Assembly: GCA_004369045.1 (NCBI GenBank)
Contig: ML213519.1
Coordinates: 1-64,000 of the forward strand
From: Heliocybe sulcata
Taxonomy: Eukaryota > Basidiomycota > Agaricomycetes > Gloeophyllales > Gloeophyllaceae
Direction: 5' to 3'
DNA length: 64,000 nucleotides
Shown here: piece by piece, positions 59,021 to 64,000 of the stretch
Layout: every line of letters begins with the position of its first letter
Position numbering within the stretch: the stretch's first letter is position 1
Made by a program: the position numbers and the translations under genes
Notes under the pieces: generated by a model
What the model saw: the letters and a program-made list of their open reading frames with translations, nothing else
Told to the model about the DNA's origin: nothing
The model's database searches: none

Positions 59021-61127
59021 GCTACGCTGAGTGGCAACGTCGGCGAGGACAGAGTGGTCGAAATACAGCTACCGGTTAGTCAGTTTTGCCTTGCTTTCTC
59101 GTCATAGAGAGTGTTCGTGCGGGCTGGGAACAGCCCGTGTACAAGACCGCCCAATGGAGAAACTCCGACATTGTTCCGCTCTCACGCTCCCGGTATTGGT
59201 ATTTCGTAGCTGTCACACTACTTACTCAGTATACACTCAAGACACAAAGGAGGGCCCCCGGATTGGATAGCGGACTCTGCTCTCCACGATATAGCACTGT
59301 CACCGTGGGCAGTACCGTTGTTATTGAAGGTCATACCGCAAACCTTGCCATACGTGGCTAATAAGGATCGCAGCCTTCTTCGCGACCGGGGTGAACATGG
59401 CCGTGCGGCGAAAGCTTAGTATAAGGTTCAGCATTTATACATACCTTCTTCGTGCCTGACTTCAGCAGATATGCAGTCTGACCGAGGTTATATACGACAG
59501 AGATGGTTGACTGGATACCAGGAGAGTCGGCAACTCCTGACGGAGGCAAAGCTGATTCGAGGACACCCCGAGAAACCTAGGCAGGAAGATTTGGAAAGGG
59601 GCACTCGTATCTCAGAGGAGGCATCCGAACGTTTCTCGCAGGTAGCTGAATTCAGTGACGTAGGGGTAATGAGCTGACAGATTAGAAGCGTCGACGATCG
59701 AGGACCTATCAGTGATCCGTGGCACATGGTCGAGTCCCGACGGATGGCTGACAGTCCTGGCAGCTTCTTGGGAACCATACACCTGCAGTCCTCAGCGCTC
59801 AGCTCTGGAAAATTAGAACATCATAAGGCATACTCTACTTCTGCAGAATAAAGCAACAGGACCCATAATCTCAAGCGTTGTTCTGCCTAGTTCTGCTCGT
59901 CGCGACCGCAGTGCGCCAGAACGCTCATGCGGAGTCCCCCAATTGCTCAGCAATGCACGTGCGCACGTGTTTCGATGCCTAACTTGCTTGTTCTGATACT
60001 GATAGAAATCGTGACGGTGATAGTAGGCGTAATTAAGCAAACAAATAATCAAAACTTGTTGAAGGTCAGAAGACTCTGAATCCAGAAGTGTGTGCGGCAA
60101 AGCGGATCGCTCGGGCCGGGCAGTAGATCGACGACCGACGTTGAAGTAAGTGCAGAAAATACCAGCACGAACTACAGCTGACGACTTACTTTCCGACCTA
60201 CTCTGTCAACATCTGGTTGATCCTAAACGTACGCTCTAGTGAACAATATCTGGATCGCTTGGCCGAATCTTTTTTCCTCCGTTTGCTCCGACCTTCGACC
60301 AATTTACTGTGCAAGTCGCAAGGAATCGCAAAGGTGGCTGCCCGCACGTCAAGGCCAGTAACATATCCCCGCCTCTTGGTCCGTCATCCAGGCGCCCTCG
60401 GAGAACCTCCCCAGAGCCTTCATCGCTCCAGTCTCGTCGGAAGTCTCCTCGAGCTGCAGAAATATATAATATAAGTACGCGCAATGTTTCCGTATGCGTT
60501 ATCTCTTTAGGACTCAACGTCAACATGTTTGCCATTCATCAACGACTTACCCACAATCATCATCACTAGATGGCTGACGATCGGTGCGATGCTCCTGGTA
60601 CCAAATACCATCCCCGTTACTGGCAGCTCCTGGCGATCGTAGAAGAAACTTTGAAAGCAAAGAAACGAGTCACCCTCAGAAAGCGGGACGCCATCATGGA
60701 TCTCGCTGCAATTTCTGGCCCTGAGGCCTGACTAGCTGGTGATCACTAGGTTGTACGCCACCCTCCCCACCGAGATCAAAGCTGCCTTATCCACTGGCGA
60801 GGGAAACCTCGGTCAGCCTGTGACTCTTCCAGATGCCAGTGCATGTGTAAACTATCGGAATTTCTGACTCTTCGTTTCTTCCGCGAGACGAACCCCGCAG
60901 GGAAAGACGGCATCATTTTCCAGATCTCAACCGGGTGTCTCCTAGGTAATACGAGACTGTTACGCTGCGAGCAAGTTCGGTAAGTACATGCTTTATTCCC
61001 ATTACCAATCTCTGACAGACGAGTCTTATCAGCGCCGGAAAGGCTCGCATAGTCTGTCACGAACCCTGCCTCAGCGCATCCCGAGACGCCGACGTCGCGC
61101 TCTGCAGCAGTGATGGGATTGACCCGA
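59021..61127. other. Gene-poor region, unassigned
   Basis: About 2.1 kb. One short frame from the ATG at about 60,570 encodes 53 residues (MADDRCDAPGTKYHPRYW ... LRKRDAIMDLAAIS) with protein-like composition; a related frame follows (LYATLPTEIKAALSTGEGNL), but I know no family and no support exists beyond composition. The rest shows no coding signature. The first part holds the transcription-factor promoter. Confidence 0.4.
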
Positions 61128-61154
61128 GTCAAACCCCGAGTCAAGGGGTTTGAC
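61128..61154. repeat. 10-bp perfect hairpin in TTGACC-rich tract
   Basis: GTCAAACCCC (61128-61137) and GGGGTTTGAC (61145-61154) are exact inverse complements separated by GAGTCAA. The surrounding 100 bases hold several further TTGACC/GGTCA units. The tract recurs around 61,710-61,790, next to the TIR element. Confidence 0.7.
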
Positions 61155-61760
61155 CCGATTTGACCTCACTGACCTTGACTGCCGGTCAGAGTCAGCACGT
61201 GACTTGACCGCCCGGTTACTCTAGTGCCCGGTGCCGGACCAGATGCATCATACTGGTGCACTAGGTTGATAGCACAGAGTATACAGCAGAAATTATGCTA
61301 CAGTGTGAATATCATCTATATGTATATCGTAAATAACACAATAACAACATCGCAGGTGAGGTCCTTGAGGGACCAGCTAATCTCCGGGCAAATATTACTG
61401 ACTAGCAAGATGACATCTTCTGGGATGCTCATGCTCAACGCCGCAAGAACCCCAGATAGCATATGCATATGTAGCAATGTGCTGGACGATCAATGAGGTG
61501 TTGCAGAGAAGTACTTATTGGCACCTCCGCAGTACCGTGCAAATGCTCCATCATCCGGACAGGTTGATAGATACCTGCTTCTACATTCACTTGAGCCTCC
61601 TTTGTGCTGTATTCTATTACCGGCAGCATATTTTGTGTGACTATATTGTAAATATTGGTGCACGGAGGTACAGTCTTACTATACGCGCCACAAGCCACGT
61701 GAGCTCAAAGTCACGCGTTGTCCCCTTGACCACGGGTCTGACCGCGACAAACCCATTTGA

Positions 61761-63028
61761 CCCCTTGACGTTGGTCAACATCAGGAAAAACCTCCCACCA
61801 GGATTTCAGCTAATTAGGGCTAATGGTCAAGTAACCGGAGTAACAGACCTAATTAGACCTAATCACAAGCTAACAGATATTGTAAATAAGAGACCCATCC
61901 AACTTATGCCCTCACAGTGTTACTCAATCGTGATTATGCCAGTGCGCTCACTCTGAGCCGAAATAGACCTCTAATCCTGGAATACTTGCTGCAGACGAGA
62001 CGCGGACTTAGCAAAATCAGAGACTGATATCACGTGACCGTACCATGGGACGTGCTATTTTGTTGATCTTCAATTGAACCTCCGCTGTTCTGTGCTCTGT
62101 CTGGCTTCAGTGCCTGTTCCCTGCGTTCATGTCCGCTTACTTGTTTGCTCTGTGCTAGCGGTACTCTGCTCATCACTCTTCATTACCATGCACTATACAG
62201 GTTTCTATTTCTTCGACAGGGACTACCGCCCGAAGGCTGAGGACTATTTGCCCCGTTGGCGGACGGACTCGTTCAGTAACTGAAGCATCGGTGACCTGAG
62301 CTGGGAGTGTGTGCGATACTCGGCCCTGGAGGATAACAGGCACCACTGGCAGTCCTCTCGCGCAGCTCAGCAACATCCTCCGGCGCGATGAGCTAGGAGG
62401 TCTTTGGTTGATTAAGAAGCTGCCAGTACCGGCTTTCATTGTGGTTCCCTGTGAGTGCCTCATCTGTGCAGTTCTGCCCCGGCTAATCCAGATACAATGT
62501 CAAGGCTTATATGCTCGACAATTCCACCCACAGCATCGCGGGCCCCAGCATATATTCTGTTGTAAGTACTAAATCATCTTGCTAGTGAAGCACTTTCCTC
62601 ATTTGTATGCTCTTGTCGCTGTTCAGCGCCATAATCTCTGCTGTCTGTGTGAGGTATGTCAGGCGCGTTATGAGTAGTATATTCGCTAATCCGTTGCTGA
62701 GTGTTTTCAGGTTGGAGACAATAGTGCAAGTCCAATGGGCAGTGACTGGTGGTGTAGTGGGTCCGGGTGTTGTATTTAATACCCGCTGTATTAGTTATAT
62801 GTTCAATAATAACAGGTCAGCCTCATGCAATGTTTTATAAGATGGAAAGGACTGGAATTTGATGGAGCTAACTGTAGTTAATGTGCTTCTAATCGCAACT
62901 AATAGACACTAAATTAGTTGGACCTTGTGGAATATACCTAATACACTAATCCGATAGATTTAGGACTAATTAGAGCATATTAGCCCGAATACGGGCGGGA
63001 GGTTTTCCCTGATGAACTGGTCAAGGGG
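61761..63028. mobile_element. Non-autonomous TIR element rich in TTGACC and TAATTAG
   Basis: The left end (61761-61797, starting CCCCTTGAC and containing CATCAGGAAAAACCTCCC) matches the inverted right end (62997-63028, which inverted reads CCCCTTGACC ... CATCAGGGAAAACCTCCC). Just inside both ends lie AT-rich tracts with repeated TAATTAG. The unit is about 1.27 kb and shows no transposase. Interior frames of up to about 90 codons are unrecognised. It is probably a deletion derivative or MITE-like relative of a larger DNA transposon. The target duplication is unclear, so the true ends may lie a few bases further out. Confidence 0.65.
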
Positions 63029-64000
63029 TCCATCATTGACCTTCCCATCCCTGCTCTGCAGCACGTACGGGCCAACCATGTCCCGCCGATTCCTCAAGGT
63101 CTCTTAAACCTCGGAGAAAGAAAAGCGCCCAAAATGCTTCCTTGGATCGGTCGCCATCCGATCTCTAGCGTTCTTCCACCTGTCCCAACGCGTACAAAGC
63201 GCACTGACGGTGCATCATTCAGGAACACTCTCGAGTTCCAGTTCCCTTCCATCCTAGGATCGGTTGCCACACATTTTGACATTGGAAGTTGTCAGCCAGT
63301 CATCACACAATTGGCTACGATCTGGTATAGCACTGTATACCATATAGGGAATCCCAGTCGCGCCACGTGTTTACGAGTCATTGTATCATCTTACCGCTGC
63401 CACGTCACCCTTCTGCTCCGCTTGCAATCTGTCATCTCGCTTGTTCAAAGATTGCAAGGTGCGCGGAAGGCTGCTCATCGCTTACAACATCAAAAAAGGC
63501 TTGTGTTTGAGTGTAATGCATTGTGTGAGGACTATCAGGTATGCAGCAGGTCCGTAAAGACATGTCAGAATCATGTAAGACATTCCGGCCGACCAAGCCT
63601 CTCAGCGTAAATCTTCATGGCACAAACCTCCCTCTAGTACATGCGAACCAGTCTTACAGGCATCGGAAACCGCTGAGCTTTATCAGTGAGTTACTAACTC
63701 GGACTAGGCAGCAGCTACTGATATGTTCCTCAGTTTGGCGACCGCCATGCGAATGATTGTGTCTCTACTGAACGCCCGGTAGTTCGGCAACCGCTGATTA
63801 TCGCACGATTGGTGCCCACCAGTAAATGAAATTTGCCGCACACGCTGTCGTGCTCACTAGTAGAGCGGCGGCATTGCCCGCCTGGTAACGAGTTGATATC
63901 CACCGAGTCTGCTTTTGAATATATTCTCTACTTCCAAGTCCACCTTGCTAGGTGTTCCTATCGACCAATCGAGATGAACGCGGAACCTGGCGTCGGTCAT
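63029..64000. other. Right-edge region, no gene recognised
   Basis: About 970 bases running off the window. A plus-strand frame at 63,134-63,610 has some protein-like stretches (SVISLVQRLQGARKAAHRLQ), but no family is recognised. It could be a gene fragment or old transposon DNA. Confidence 0.4.

Overview
The window starts at a chromosome or contig end carrying a short C-rich telomere-type array (positions 1-35) and runs 64 kb inward. Spliceosomal introns of about 45-60 bases, the gene families present (FunK1 protein kinase, NACHT-WD40 NLR, Zn2Cys6 regulators, ERG9, Pff1-type M28 protease) and the transposon types (CACTA/Tnp2, Ty1/Copia) point to a filamentous basidiomycete, most likely an Agaricomycete such as a polypore. 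I cannot name the species.

Layout. 0-2.2 kb: telomere and gene-poor subtelomere. 2.25-6.8 kb: multi-exon Zn2Cys6 protein of an unassigned family. 7.2-9.0 kb: squalene synthase ERG9. 9.4-11.7 kb (minus): RCC1-repeat protein with a C-terminal PHD finger. 13.8-14.6 kb: glycolipid transfer protein. 14.94-21.16 kb: a complete-looking CACTA-type DNA transposon with matching terminal inverted repeats, a 3-bp CAT target duplication and two convergent genes. 22.3-25.0 kb (minus): FunK1 kinase. 26.5-29.1 kb (minus): acidic/basic protein with four related CxxC-H-C zinc modules and one unusually long intron full of palindromes. 29.1-32.6 kb: degenerate sequence including a decayed fragment of a TGS1 gene. 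32.6-44.3 kb (minus): a NACHT-WD40 NLR gene split in two by about 7.7 kb of inserted elements, the youngest being a Copia retroelement with identical LTRs. 45.7-47.0 kb: TGS1. 48.2-49.2 kb: likely Pom34-type nucleoporin. 49.7-53.2 kb: Pff1/ERMP1 membrane protease. 53.8-55.6 kb: FAD monooxygenase, convergent with a Zn2Cys6 transcription factor (55.7-59.0 kb, minus). 59-64 kb: gene-poor sequence with a TIR-bounded non-autonomous element rich in TTGACC and TAATTAG motifs.

The housekeeping genes (ERG9, GLTP, TGS1, Pom34-like, Pff1) work in separate processes (sterols, lipid transfer, cap hypermethylation, nuclear pore, vacuole or ER proteolysis) and do not form a cluster. The only plausible functional pair is the flavin monooxygenase and the adjacent regulator. 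The most unusual parts are the NLR wrecked by nested insertions with a decayed TGS1 fragment on its far side, the two-gene CACTA element whose second gene is unassigned, and the four-module zinc protein. All exon boundaries were read by eye from splice sites and reading frame; those given as exact keep the frame across the whole gene.
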